Assembly: GCF_005145005.1 (NCBI RefSeq)
Contig: NZ_CP039712.1
Location: 1,842,501-1,906,500 of the forward strand
Reading direction: 5' to 3'
Length of the DNA: 64,000 nucleotides
Source: Vagococcus zengguangii
GTDB taxonomy: Bacteria > Bacillota > Bacilli > Lactobacillales > Vagococcaceae
In this document: positions 18,972-28,013 of the stretch, one piece after another
How positions within the stretch are numbered: position 1 is the stretch's first letter
Layout of the letters: every line of letters starts with the position of its first letter
Program-made: the position numbers and the translations under genes
The notes under the pieces: generated by a model
What the model was told of the DNA's origin: nothing
The model's input: only the letters and a program-made list of their open reading frames with translations
Databases searched by the model: none

Positions 18972-20096
18972 TTATTTAATTATTTTATTGATTAATTTCT
19001 TAATCAACGAATCTTCTAGACTCATTATTATTTTAAGTTGTTTTTTCCTATTTAAAGATACCATATTTTTAGGCGCTTTTGGTAAATTATTAATTGTTTT
19101 AATCAGTTTTACTGCATATTCTGACACAATAAACTCATTAGATAACAATCGTTTATTTACATCATAGTTTAATTGAGATAAGGGGTCATTCAAAAATAAT
19201 TTTATCTTTTCAGAGTCGTCATCTTCATTAGACAACCAATAAATCCCCTCAAACGCTTTATAAATATTAAAGATTTCACCATCTAAGCCTTTAGTTAAAA
19301 TAACTTTTTTACCTTTAGCAATCGCTTCGGCTATTGAATAGCCTAATGTTTCATAATCAGCGGTTGACACGTATACATAGTCTTCTGGCATTTTTTCATT
19401 TACTAGAACATTGCTTAATTTGCTGTCCACTATCATATTACGGTACATTTTCTCATCTGGTCCATAACCGTTCAAATATAATGTATAATCTGGTCCTAAT
19501 ATTTCAGCCAGCTTAATAGCTTTTGAAAGTTTCTTTTGACGCTCATCGAATCTTGAATAGCTCAATAAATGGTTGGTAACTGGTGAAGGAGATTCCTCAA
19601 ATAAGTCAAAAACATGTCGCAAGCTAACATTAAAAACAAAGACATTGTTTAGTTGATAGGTTTCTTTAAATTTATCGGCAATAGTTTGGGTTGCTAATCG
19701 GTAACTATCAATATAGTCGGGACACAACGCGTCACGATCACTTGGTAAATACGCAAGAGGCGCATGAATTTCCCCGACAATAAAGGCTTGTGGATTTTGC
19801 TGTTTAATTACTTGAGCGACTTTAAAATAGCTCTCTCTAGTAATCACAAATATATCATAATCTTGCGTGTCTAATAATTTTTCAACTGCTTCTACTTCGA
19901 TTGCTTTATCAATCCAGCCATGTTCTGCCTTAAAGCTACTATCTTCGATTTTCTTACGATTAATGACATTAAAAAACGTAACCGAATGACCAGCTGTTAA
20001 GAATTCATTGGCTAAATTAATATTACTGCGGGTCGTTCCACCTGGCATATAGATATTGGAACTGATAATACCAATTTTCTTATTATTCAAAGACAT
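18972..20096 (-). CDS. GT4-like glycosyltransferase of the WTA cluster
   Basis: 374 aa. The N-terminal IGIISSNIYMPGGTTRSNINLANEF resembles the acceptor half of GT-B enzymes; the C-terminal half has SYSRFDERQKKL and STADYETLGYSIAEAIAKGK, corresponding to the E-x7-E donor site. It probably adds a sugar to the WTA chain. The frame is open to 20165. The ATG at 20096 overlaps the upstream gene by 14 bp and sits close to a GGGAG; a TTG six bases later would have better spacing, so the start is uncertain. The C-terminus is Lys/Ile-rich (SLIKKLINKIIK), perhaps amphipathic and membrane-binding. Confidence 0.75.
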   Translation of the reverse strand: MSLNNKKIGIISSNIYMPGGTTRSNINLANEFLTAGHSVTFFNVINRKKIEDSSFKAEHGWIDKAIEVEAVEKLLDTQDYDIFVITRESYFKVAQVIKQQNPQAFIVGEIHAPLAYLPSDRDALCPDYIDSYRLATQTIADKFKETYQLNNVFVFNVSLRHVFDLFEESPSPVTNHLLSYSRFDERQKKLSKAIKLAEILGPDYTLYLNGYGPDEKMYRNMIVDSKLSNVLVNEKMPEDYVYVSTADYETLGYSIAEAIAKGKKVILTKGLDGEIFNIYKAFEGIYWLSNEDDDSEKIKLFLNDPLSQLNYDVNKRLLSNEFIVSEYAVKLIKTINNLPKAPKNMVSLNRKKQLKIIMSLEDSLIKKLINKIIK

Positions 20097-22506
20097 TCTC
20101 CCACTCTCGTTTAGATTGCTCATCGCTACCATCGAAATTAAACGGCTCAAAATCTGGACGTGCATTCAGATATTGCGTAACCCCTGCATTAATTCCCTCT
20201 TGCGTATTTGGAACAATTATCGCATTTTGTTCAGTTAAGCGCTCAACTGTCGCCGGAATATCAACTGTAATAACATCCGTTTCTAAAGCCAACGCTTCGT
20301 ACAACACTAACCCTAAACCTTCATATAATGAGGTCAAGACAAAACAATCTGCTGCTTTTAACAATGGGTATGGGTTATCCATTCTACCCAAAATAGTAAT
20401 GGCATCTTTTGCAGGTGATGCTTCAACTTGTGTCATAATAGCTTCTTTTAGCGGACCGTGTGGGGCTACTAAAATTAAGCGAGTCATTGGATTTTGTTGA
20501 TAATTTTCTTCAAACGCTCTAATTAAGCGGTCCTGACTTTTTTCTTTAGCATAACGGCCAATATGAATGAAATGCGTCAGTTCTGGATTGGCTAAGTCGT
20601 CTAATAATTTAGCTTTAATTCTTTCTTCTGATAACTGTTGTTCTTCTTCCATTTGAACTAACGGATAATCAACCGAAACCTCAACTAAAGTCTCCGACAG
20701 ATTTGCTAGCGCAAGCTCTCGAATCTTCTTAACATTCAAGAAATTATTTACGACTTTAATTGCGTTAGCTCGTTCAGGTAGACGTTTCACTACTTCTTCC
20801 CCAATTTGACGGTTCACAGGAATAATCGCATCGACTGTCTGATAAACATCGGTCATAATTTTCATACTGAAACTTTGCTTCAATTTATACTCTTCATACA
20901 TATCCGTATGCATGAAACTTCCTGTTTTACAAGGTAAGTCTGATATAAGTAATTGCGCTATTTCACGTTCAAAACCAGTGTATGAAATCATCCAATCAAT
21001 CGGTAAATCACCAAATAAACGGCGATATTCACGATGATAGATTTTTTTCATTACTTGCTGTTTCTTAGGCTTATCAACGTCTTCTTTTTTCAGATATAGT
21101 AGACGCAACATCTTTTCTCTTGTATTGCCTTGAGGTATTCCTGAAATTGGATAATACTGAACTGACTCAGGAAACAGACTTAATTTAGGCAAATGTTCTG
21201 CCTTCATTAAATTTTTGTAGAAATACAATACGTAGTTACGTTTGTCCGCATCAATATTATCAAACATATTAAGTAGCGCCGTCGTAATCCCATTGTCCCA
21301 TAAACCACCTACCATCAAGAAAACTGTTTCTTTGCCGTTGTGGCAACTTGAGACGGTAATCGAATCACTACTTTTATCTTCAAACATATGTTGAACAATT
21401 TGTTTAGTCCCATTGGCTTGATCGACTGGGCAGAATTCTGCCAAAAACTCACTATAATCATTAGCTGATAGTGGTTGATTGATGACTAAGTTAGTTAATT
21501 CTTCAATAGTGCTCGCTTCTTCAAATGGAAATTCATCCACTTGACGATAAACACCTCGAGTTGAAAAATACTCTTCTTTATCATAGGTGTATAACAGTAT
21601 TCTTTTTTGCGTATTGGCAAAGTCAAACATAATAGATGAATAGTCGGTAATTAAGATATCGACTTGGCTAAGAAAATCATAAAGTTCCCAAGTTTTATCA
21701 TAGAAAGTAATATTAGGAAAATCCTCTTCCTTAATGAATTGCATCTGGAATGGATGGAATTTAACCACTAATTCTTGATTAGCTCTTAAATGCGCACTTA
21801 AGTACTCTAAATCACTCACCATTTTGTCAAGTTCATCGGTTTGATTCCCTAGAGTTCCACGCCATGTTGGCATATAAAAAATTAATTCTTTGTCATTACT
21901 TTGCTTACCCGCAGCAAACAACAAACTGTTACGTGGTGAAGGCCCTACTACTAACTGACCTCCGTAAATATTAGTTAGGCCATAAGCACGTATCATGATT
22001 TCTTTCGTATAATCATTTGAAAAATAAAGACGGTCCGCTTGATAAAAATTACGTTGGACATTAGAAACATCTAGTGGACTATCGGTTTCATTTCCCATTT
22101 TCTTCAAAGGTGTGCCATGCCAAATAATATAGTATTGTTGTCCAGGGCGTTTGTTAAAGAAATCCCAGAAAGTTGTATCATTAACAATATATTTAGCTGT
22201 CGCCAAGTAACGCATATATTGTTTCGATCTAAATTTGACAACTGTCACATTAGGTAATTGGTATTTTTCATTCAGTTTTTCGAATTTACTAGGCTCTCTT
22301 AATGACAAAACTACCCGTAAATTTTGATGATTGTTCGATAGTTCTTGAACAATAGCAAAAATATGTCCTGTAAATTCGCTCCCTTGCGTACTCTCAACAA
22401 AAACGAGATTTTCTTCTATCGGTAACTTTTCGCTATAATTGATATAATGAATCGCTTCCCTATCTAATATATTTTGTTTAAAGGCACGCGCTACTTTTTT
22501 TATCAT
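20083..22506 (-). CDS. TagF-like glycerophosphotransferase / glycosyltransferase fusion without GW insert
   Basis: 807 aa from the ATG at 22506, which has GAAGGAG six bases upstream (an ATG further upstream lacks this). The N-terminal TagF domain has IWHGTPLKKMG, KFHPF and TDYSSIMFDF. The C-terminal GT-B domain has MVGGLWDNGITTAL, HIGRYAKEKSQDRLIRAF and SLYEGLGLVLYEAL. The two catalytic units are joined directly with no GW-like modules. It is the first gene after the tagG terminator and has its own promoter. Likely role: poly(glycerol phosphate) elongation coupled to glycosylation. Confidence 0.87.
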   Translation of the reverse strand: MIKKVARAFKQNILDREAIHYINYSEKLPIEENLVFVESTQGSEFTGHIFAIVQELSNNHQNLRVVLSLREPSKFEKLNEKYQLPNVTVVKFRSKQYMRYLATAKYIVNDTTFWDFFNKRPGQQYYIIWHGTPLKKMGNETDSPLDVSNVQRNFYQADRLYFSNDYTKEIMIRAYGLTNIYGGQLVVGPSPRNSLLFAAGKQSNDKELIFYMPTWRGTLGNQTDELDKMVSDLEYLSAHLRANQELVVKFHPFQMQFIKEEDFPNITFYDKTWELYDFLSQVDILITDYSSIMFDFANTQKRILLYTYDKEEYFSTRGVYRQVDEFPFEEASTIEELTNLVINQPLSANDYSEFLAEFCPVDQANGTKQIVQHMFEDKSSDSITVSSCHNGKETVFLMVGGLWDNGITTALLNMFDNIDADKRNYVLYFYKNLMKAEHLPKLSLFPESVQYYPISGIPQGNTREKMLRLLYLKKEDVDKPKKQQVMKKIYHREYRRLFGDLPIDWMISYTGFEREIAQLLISDLPCKTGSFMHTDMYEEYKLKQSFSMKIMTDVYQTVDAIIPVNRQIGEEVVKRLPERANAIKVVNNFLNVKKIRELALANLSETLVEVSVDYPLVQMEEEQQLSEERIKAKLLDDLANPELTHFIHIGRYAKEKSQDRLIRAFEENYQQNPMTRLILVAPHGPLKEAIMTQVEASPAKDAITILGRMDNPYPLLKAADCFVLTSLYEGLGLVLYEALALETDVITVDIPATVERLTEQNAIIVPNTQEGINAGVTQYLNARPDFEPFNFDGSDEQSKREWENVFE

Positions 22507-22563
22507 ACAGTACTCCTTCAATTCATCCTTATCTTTTTCCAATTTGGTCAAGTTTTACCTTTA

Positions 22564-22572
22564 ATTATAGCA
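22564..22572 (-). promoter_or_regulatory. extended -10 promoter for the TagF-GT operon
   Basis: TGCTATAAT on the minus strand (TATAAT at 22564-22569), just after the tagG terminator and about 55 bp before the start at 22506. No good -35 is visible, as is usual for extended -10 promoters. Confidence 0.55.
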
Positions 22573-22596
22573 TATTTTTAACTTTTTATAAAAAAA

Positions 22597-22648
22597 GGTC
22601 TCAAGTCTTTCTCTTCACCCACTTGGTGAAAAGAAATCACTTGAAACC
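22597..22648 (-). terminator. terminator after tagG
   Basis: A long hairpin (GGTTTCAAGT..CACC / GGTG..ACTTGAGACC on the minus strand) is followed directly by seven T. It separates the tagH-B-A-G unit from the downstream polymerase genes. Confidence 0.9.
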
Positions 22649-22660
22649 AAACTAACTATT

Positions 22661-23479
22661 TTAAATAAAATCAACAAATCTTGCGCGGAATTTCATATGT
22701 AAATGAGAACCTAACGCTAATAAAATTAAAACAATCGTCCAGAAAAAGGCAGTCTGTGTGCCAATTTCCCAAAACCATTGACGTGATAAGAACGAATCAC
22801 GGAAACCGTTAATAATATAATACAGTGGATTCAATTCTAATAGTCTAACTAAACTATCGCGTCCTTTAAATTGTCCCATAGTGTGTAGATTCCAAATTGG
22901 TCCTGATAGGTAAAATAGTAATCTTAAAATCGACTGTAACATGATGTGATAATCTCTCACCAACACCGTAATCGTCGCATTTAAAATACCAAATGCGAAT
23001 AGAAAGGCAATCATACAGATGAAATAATAGAAATACTGTAACCAATAAATCGTTATCGGAACTTTTGCGATAAACATCGCCACTACTAACAATAGCATCA
23101 TCCAACGATAGCTGACAAAATTACTTGCCATGTTAACAGATGGCAAGACACTCACTGGGAATTTCATTTTTGAAACCATGCCTACTTGTTTAAAGATGCT
23201 ATTGGACATTCCTAAGATAGAGCTATTTAAGAAGAACCAGGTAATAATCCCCATTAACATCCACACAATAAACGGCACACCGTCGACTTGACGACCGCCA
23301 TTAACCCCTAAACCAAACACCAAGTAATAAATTCCTACTTGAATGGCTGGGTTTAAAAACTGCCACATTAAACCTAAATAATGACTTTGATACGTTGCTT
23401 TTTCTTCATAAGTTGAAATTCTTTTAATTATTCCTAAATTCTGGAATTGTTCTTTTAACACTAAAATAATATCATTCAC
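22661..23479 (-). CDS. tagG: WTA ABC transporter permease
   Basis: 272 aa with six predicted membrane spans of the ABC-2 type; the YQSHYLGLMWQFLNPAIQ region is typical of TagG/Wzm polysaccharide exporters. With TagH it flips undecaprenyl-linked WTA to the outer face. It is last in the tagH-tagB-tagA-tagG unit and is closed by a strong terminator. GGAGC lies before the ATG. Confidence 0.92.
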   Translation of the reverse strand: MNDIILVLKEQFQNLGIIKRISTYEEKATYQSHYLGLMWQFLNPAIQVGIYYLVFGLGVNGGRQVDGVPFIVWMLMGIITWFFLNSSILGMSNSIFKQVGMVSKMKFPVSVLPSVNMASNFVSYRWMMLLLVVAMFIAKVPITIYWLQYFYYFICMIAFLFAFGILNATITVLVRDYHIMLQSILRLLFYLSGPIWNLHTMGQFKGRDSLVRLLELNPLYYIINGFRDSFLSRQWFWEIGTQTAFFWTIVLILLALGSHLHMKFRARFVDFI

Positions 23480-23495
23480 TCTCGTTGCTCCTTTG

Positions 23496-24230
23496 TTATT
23501 TGCCCTTATTCGCTCGGTACCATTTTTTGGCTTTCATCACAAAAAGTGGTAATTCAACAATGCGATATAGACGTTTTGGGTTACTCAATGAGCGGTATAA
23601 CCATTCTAAATTTAATTTAATAAAAATCTCAGGTGAACGTTTGACCGAACCACTAATCACATCAAATGCACCACCCACATCTTGGAAATACTTGGCTTCG
23701 ACTGCTTGATAGTGTTTAGCTAACCATCGTTCTTGTCTTGGGAAACCTAACGCCACAAAAACCATATCAGGTTGGGAAGCATTCATCTCCGCTACAATTT
23801 CATCTTCACTCAGCTTGGTATAGCCATCAATACTACCGGCAACCGTTAATCCTGGATAAGTTTTTTCAATATTGGTAACCGCTGCTTCTAAGACTTCAGG
23901 CTTCGCACCATATAAAAAGATGCGTTTATGATGTGTATGAGCAAATGTAAGCAGTTCATACATCAGTTCAATACCTGCGACACGCTCATTGATTTTCTTT
24001 TCTTGCTGTTGCGAGACTTTTACGATGCCAATCCCATCTGGAATGCGGTGAGTTGCTTGATTAATAAAGTCCACAATTTCCGGATATTCATCCGCATGTA
24101 ACCCAATTTGTGGGTTCACACTAATAAAAGTAAAAGGACCGGGTTGTTTATCCAATTCTGGTAAACTCTGGACAATGTCAGAAAGCGTAATGGCATCTAC
24201 TTCTAAACCATTAATATATTCGATTGTCAT
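23496..24230 (-). CDS. tagA: WecG/TagA family N-acetylmannosaminyltransferase
   Basis: 244 aa. It transfers ManNAc from UDP-ManNAc to undecaprenyl-PP-GlcNAc, the second step of linkage-unit synthesis. Family features are FISVNPQIGLHADEYPEI, RIPDGIGIVKVSQ, FLYGAKPEV and VALGFPRQERWLAKH. The frame is open to 24299, but the ATG at 24230 has AGGAG seven bases upstream and fits the family length. It starts ten bases after the preceding stop codon, so translation is probably coupled. Confidence 0.92.
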   Translation of the reverse strand: MTIEYINGLEVDAITLSDIVQSLPELDKQPGPFTFISVNPQIGLHADEYPEIVDFINQATHRIPDGIGIVKVSQQQEKKINERVAGIELMYELLTFAHTHHKRIFLYGAKPEVLEAAVTNIEKTYPGLTVAGSIDGYTKLSEDEIVAEMNASQPDMVFVALGFPRQERWLAKHYQAVEAKYFQDVGGAFDVISGSVKRSPEIFIKLNLEWLYRSLSNPKRLYRIVELPLFVMKAKKWYRANKGK

Positions 24231-24240
24231 AACGTTTCTC

Positions 24241-25401
24241 CTATTTCTTAAGTTGTTGTTCAATATGCTGAACCAGACGTTTCGTTGCCGCCCCATCATT
24301 CGCTTGATTCCAACTTTTTAAACGACCGTTTTGGTTCGCGGTTAATTGGTTGAACGCTTGATTTAATGTCTTTTTACTCAGCACTGGTCTAATCCCAAAA
24401 CGCTGATAAAAATCACTTTGGACCCCAACCGTTTGCTGATAATCGTCTAAATCAAAAGTGTAATAAATCGTGATGCCTTTTGGATTAGCTAACTCATACT
24501 CAAACGGTATTGAGGAATAATCGGTTATTAAGACATCAATTGAATATAATAATTCTCTAAGCGACAACCCGCGTAAATCCATCTGCAAGTTAGTTAGCGT
24601 CTCGCTTGATAGTTGGCTCATCATATGCGGATGAACTTTTCCTAAGACAAAATAATCATCTGATAGTTCTGGTAACTGTTCTTGCCATTTTTTGACAGAT
24701 AGTTCGCTCTCACGATACGTCGGTGCGTAGAGAACCACTTGCTTGTGTTGTGCTTCAGGAAAAAGCTGCTTAAACTTTAACTGCGCTTGTTCCTTATTTT
24801 TTAAATCAAAAAAGTAATCAGTTCTAGGCACACCCGTCACTAGCATCTTAGTCCTTGGTTGATGATAGCTTGATTCAAAAACATCCGCCATTTCTTGTGA
24901 CCCAACGACATAATAATCGGTGGCATCATAGACTGCTTGAAATCTTTTCTGATCAGCCGTTGTTCGTTGCTTAGTTTTAGGATCTTCCCACCCAAAACAT
25001 TTAATCGCACCTGATGCATGCCAAATTTGGTAAACTTTGGTTGTTTTATCAAACGTAATGGCTCCTAAAAAGGCGATATAATTATCAATGACAACGACTT
25101 TTGCTTGTTTAAGCATTGCAAGTCCTTTTGCGAAAAATTGACCTGAGTTAATCGCGATACATTCAATTCCAAGTGACTGATACTGCACCACTTCCTGTAC
25201 AAGTTTTTTGTCATATAAGATTACTAACTGTTTCACCTCAACTGATTGCTTAAGTTGCTGAATCAGTTGATCGTTATTATCAGGAAATGTCAAAATGTAA
25301 ACGACTCGTTGCTGGCTACTACCCGAATTCCCGAGTTGACTAGCTAGCTTCACAGTTGTCATATACGTACGTTTAAGTAATTGGGTTACTAATCGACGCA
25401 T
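24241..25401 (-). CDS. tagB: CDP-glycerol glycerophosphotransferase, TagB-like primase
   Basis: 386 aa, a single glycerophosphotransferase domain without a glycosyltransferase. IWHASGAIKCFGW replaces the HGTPLK motif of the polymerases, as in TagB-type primases, and KVHPHMM plus TDYSSIPFEYE complete the active site. It probably adds the first glycerol phosphate to the ManNAc-GlcNAc linkage unit, in keeping with its place next to tagA. The GTG at 25410 is an alternative start; GGGGTG precedes the ATG at 25401. Confidence 0.85.
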   Translation of the reverse strand: MRRLVTQLLKRTYMTTVKLASQLGNSGSSQQRVVYILTFPDNNDQLIQQLKQSVEVKQLVILYDKKLVQEVVQYQSLGIECIAINSGQFFAKGLAMLKQAKVVVIDNYIAFLGAITFDKTTKVYQIWHASGAIKCFGWEDPKTKQRTTADQKRFQAVYDATDYYVVGSQEMADVFESSYHQPRTKMLVTGVPRTDYFFDLKNKEQAQLKFKQLFPEAQHKQVVLYAPTYRESELSVKKWQEQLPELSDDYFVLGKVHPHMMSQLSSETLTNLQMDLRGLSLRELLYSIDVLITDYSSIPFEYELANPKGITIYYTFDLDDYQQTVGVQSDFYQRFGIRPVLSKKTLNQAFNQLTANQNGRLKSWNQANDGAATKRLVQHIEQQLKK

Positions 25402-25416
25402 TGTCTTCACCCCAAA

Positions 25417-26475
25417 CTATTTATGTTCAATAAATTTTTCTAATGTTTCGGCTTCTTGAACGGGAGCCATACTTGACTGGAATAGTGAAGCCGGATTTTT
25501 GATAACCGACGTTAATGAGCGACCACTTAAATGTGTGCCTCCAAATAATAGCAAGGCGAAAAGCCCTAAAACTAACATTACTTTGGTTAAATTACTCATT
25601 TTGCCAATAGCTGGTTCAGCTAGTGCTTCTTTACCTAAGCCTTGCTCTTTAGCAATTGCTGGTAGTTTTTCTTTTGAAAATTCTTTTTGTTGTTTTTTAT
25701 AATCGTTTTGATAGTCTTTCTTTTCTTTCGCAGATAGACCTTTAAACCATTTAGTGAATTCTTTATAGTTTTTTACGACTTCTTTTGTTTCTCCGTACTC
25801 ACGTAATTCACCGTAATGCATCCACACGACTTTGTCACAAATCTTTTCAATCTGACCTAGTGAGTGACTGACAAATAAAATTGTTTTACCTTGATCTTTA
25901 AATAGTTGAATGCGGTCGATACATTTTTGATAGAAGGTGTCATCTCCAACTGACAATGCTTCATCGATAATTAATATATCGGGATTTTGATGAACCGCGA
26001 CAGCAAAACCTAAACGAGACTTCATCCCACTTGAATAGTTTTTTACTGGTTGGTCGATAAAATCGCCTAAATCGGCAAATTCGATAATTTCAGGCATTAA
26101 CTCATCAATTTGTTTGTTAGTCATTCCGGTCATTAAGCATTTCAAACGAATGTTTTCCATGCCTGTTAATTGCCCTTTAAGCCCTGCACCGATTGCGATA
26201 ATCGAAGTTTCACCATTAATTTCCATCACACCTGAAGTATGGGGGATAATCCCCGCGATGATATTGGATAAAGTTGATTTCCCCGAACCGTTAATCCCTA
26301 CTAATCCAACTGTTTCGCCAGCTGGTACTTCTAATGTTATCCCTTTTAACGCCCAAAAGTGTGGCACTTTTTTTTGAGAAAGCCTAAATAGTGCCTTAAT
26401 TTTATCTGACTTTTGTTTATAAAGATCATATTCTTTTGTGACCAATTGTAACCTAATCTTAATTTCTTTACTCAT
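25417..26475 (-). CDS. tagH: WTA ABC transporter ATPase with C-terminal membrane anchor
   Basis: 352 aa. GINGSGKST (Walker A), NYSSGMKSRLGFAVAV (signature) and ILIIDEAL (Walker B) define a TagH/Wzt-type ATPase powering WTA export with TagG. After the ATPase domain come a charged linker and one membrane span (VMLVLGLFALLLFGG), then a short extracytoplasmic tail. TagH proteins often carry longer C-terminal domains after this span; here there is almost none. AAGGTGG lies five bases before the ATG at 26475. Confidence 0.93.
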   Translation of the reverse strand: MSKEIKIRLQLVTKEYDLYKQKSDKIKALFRLSQKKVPHFWALKGITLEVPAGETVGLVGINGSGKSTLSNIIAGIIPHTSGVMEINGETSIIAIGAGLKGQLTGMENIRLKCLMTGMTNKQIDELMPEIIEFADLGDFIDQPVKNYSSGMKSRLGFAVAVHQNPDILIIDEALSVGDDTFYQKCIDRIQLFKDQGKTILFVSHSLGQIEKICDKVVWMHYGELREYGETKEVVKNYKEFTKWFKGLSAKEKKDYQNDYKKQQKEFSKEKLPAIAKEQGLGKEALAEPAIGKMSNLTKVMLVLGLFALLLFGGTHLSGRSLTSVIKNPASLFQSSMAPVQEAETLEKFIEHK

Positions 26476-26527
26476 ATTTACCACCTTGGTTAATTATTCT
26501 TCCTGTTTCTTACGAATATCGTTTCCT

Positions 26528-26536
26528 ATTATAGCA
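26528..26536 (-). promoter_or_regulatory. extended -10 promoter for the tagH operon
   Basis: TGCTATAAT on the minus strand, about 53 bp before the tagH start. It is the same nine-base motif as before the gene at 22506, suggesting matched expression of the two WTA units. Confidence 0.5.
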
Positions 26537-26575
26537 AAAAACAGAACAATTATCTTCTTTTACGATAAAATGACA

Positions 26576-26606
26576 AAGGAGCTTGACATAGATTGTCACG
26601 CTCCTT
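26576..26606 (-). terminator. terminator after the LCP gene
   Basis: Stem AAGGAGC / GCTCCTT continuing through TGACA / TGTCA around a 5-nt loop, followed by a T-rich stretch on the minus strand. Confidence 0.75.
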
Positions 26607-26642
26607 ATGTCTTTTTAGTTATTTAATACTCAATATTTTAGT

Positions 26643-27815
26643 CTAATCAGGTATCCCCATACCATCTTGTGGGAAAGTACTTGGCGAAACGATGCCATTT
26701 GAAACAAATTCATAATCGGCTGCATCACGCTCATCCTCTGGTTCTTTTCCTAATAAGACGTTAATTTTATGACTAACGTAGTCAATACTATCTTGGTGTA
26801 ACCCAACATAACTTGCACCATAGTAGCTAAAACTCATCCATGACAGTTTGTTCTGATTAATTGTATAGTTAGTTGATAAGCCTGATTCACCAATTTTCAT
26901 GATAGTCGAGCGATCAATATTTGTCCAAAAATGACCATCCATCGCTTTTAATACTGATTCTAACTTAGAAATAGAACCCACATTCATGGCTTGATTAATC
27001 AATGACATTAAAACTTCTTGTTGGCGATTACCACGTTCGATGTCGTTATCTTTCTTACGCGTACGAGCAAAGGCCAATGCTTGCTCACCGTTTAGGCGTC
27101 GCTTACCTTCTTTCAGATCAACGACTACTTCTCCTTTAGCGTTTTGTTCAACAATATCGTAAGGCACATCGACTTCAACCCCACCAAATGCATCAACAAC
27201 ACTTTCAAATGCGTTAAAGTCCACTGTAATATAATAATTAATCGTAGTATTGAATAAGTTTTCTACTGCATCAATCGCAGCTTCAGCTGATTCAGATTCA
27301 ACATTTTCCCCTTCAGATTTTGCATAAGATTCACCTTGTGCATAAGCCGAATTGATTTTTTCATAACCTGAATAATAATTTGGCACTTCGATGTAAGTAT
27401 AAGTATCACGAGGAATACTTACCATGTTAATGACTTCTTTTTCAGGACTCATTGTTAACAAAATCATTGAATCGGTACGTGTACTTTGTAAGTCGCGATC
27501 TTCATCATTATCGACCCCCATTAATAAAATTGAAATGGGGTCATTGATAGGATCAATATGTAAGTTCAAATCAGAACGTGTTGAAATTGGTGAGTATGAA
27601 TTATCAATCACACGAGTTGTTTGACCTACTAGTTTAGCTGCATAGGCTAGTCCGCCTAAGATTACTAATAAAAATAGTAAAAGTAGTGTTTTTAACACTG
27701 CCTTACCTTTTCCTCTTTTATTATTTTCTTTTCTTTTACGCCTCGCCTTATAGCCACCTAACTTCTTCTGACTTCGACGGTATTCAGATCTACTTGCTAT
27801 TTGAGATTGTGTCAT
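26643..27815 (-). CDS. LytR-CpsA-Psr family wall polymer ligase
   Basis: 390 aa from the ATG at 27815 (AAAGGATG upstream). A basic cytoplasmic N-terminus and one membrane span (VLKTLLLLFLLVILGGLAYAA) precede the extracellular LCP domain: ILLMGVDN, RTDSMILLT, VSIPRDTYTYI and FARTRKKDNDIERGNRQQE, with the Asp and Arg residues that bind the polyprenyl pyrophosphate head group. LCP enzymes attach WTA to peptidoglycan. It lies divergently beside tagO. Confidence 0.93.
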   Translation of the reverse strand: MTQSQIASRSEYRRSQKKLGGYKARRKRKENNKRGKGKAVLKTLLLLFLLVILGGLAYAAKLVGQTTRVIDNSYSPISTRSDLNLHIDPINDPISILLMGVDNDEDRDLQSTRTDSMILLTMSPEKEVINMVSIPRDTYTYIEVPNYYSGYEKINSAYAQGESYAKSEGENVESESAEAAIDAVENLFNTTINYYITVDFNAFESVVDAFGGVEVDVPYDIVEQNAKGEVVVDLKEGKRRLNGEQALAFARTRKKDNDIERGNRQQEVLMSLINQAMNVGSISKLESVLKAMDGHFWTNIDRSTIMKIGESGLSTNYTINQNKLSWMSFSYYGASYVGLHQDSIDYVSHKINVLLGKEPEDERDAADYEFVSNGIVSPSTFPQDGMGIPD

Positions 27816-27881
27816 TTTATTTACATCCTTTTTAATCTTTCTAATTCTTAATTCCATCTCTACTTCAAAAATAATCGGTTA

Positions 27882-27890
27882 ATTATATCA
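27882..27890 (-). promoter_or_regulatory. extended -10 promoter of the LCP gene
   Basis: TGATATAAT on the minus strand, 67 bp before the start at 27815. It lies opposite the tagO promoter in the divergent intergenic region. Confidence 0.55.
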
Positions 27891-27950
27891 TAAATAATTA
27901 AACAATTGTAGATTGTTTAAGCAAACTTAATATTTGAACATTTTTAACAG

Positions 27951-27979
27951 TTGGAACAAGCGTTTTTTTGAGGTATAAT
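27951..27979 (+). promoter_or_regulatory. sigma-A promoter of tagO
   Basis: TTGGAA (27951-27956), a 17-bp spacer and a perfect TATAAT (27974-27979), about 35 bp before the tagO start. Confidence 0.75.
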
Positions 27980-28013
27980 AGTAGCGTGTGACTATATGAA
28001 AGTAGGTAACTTT

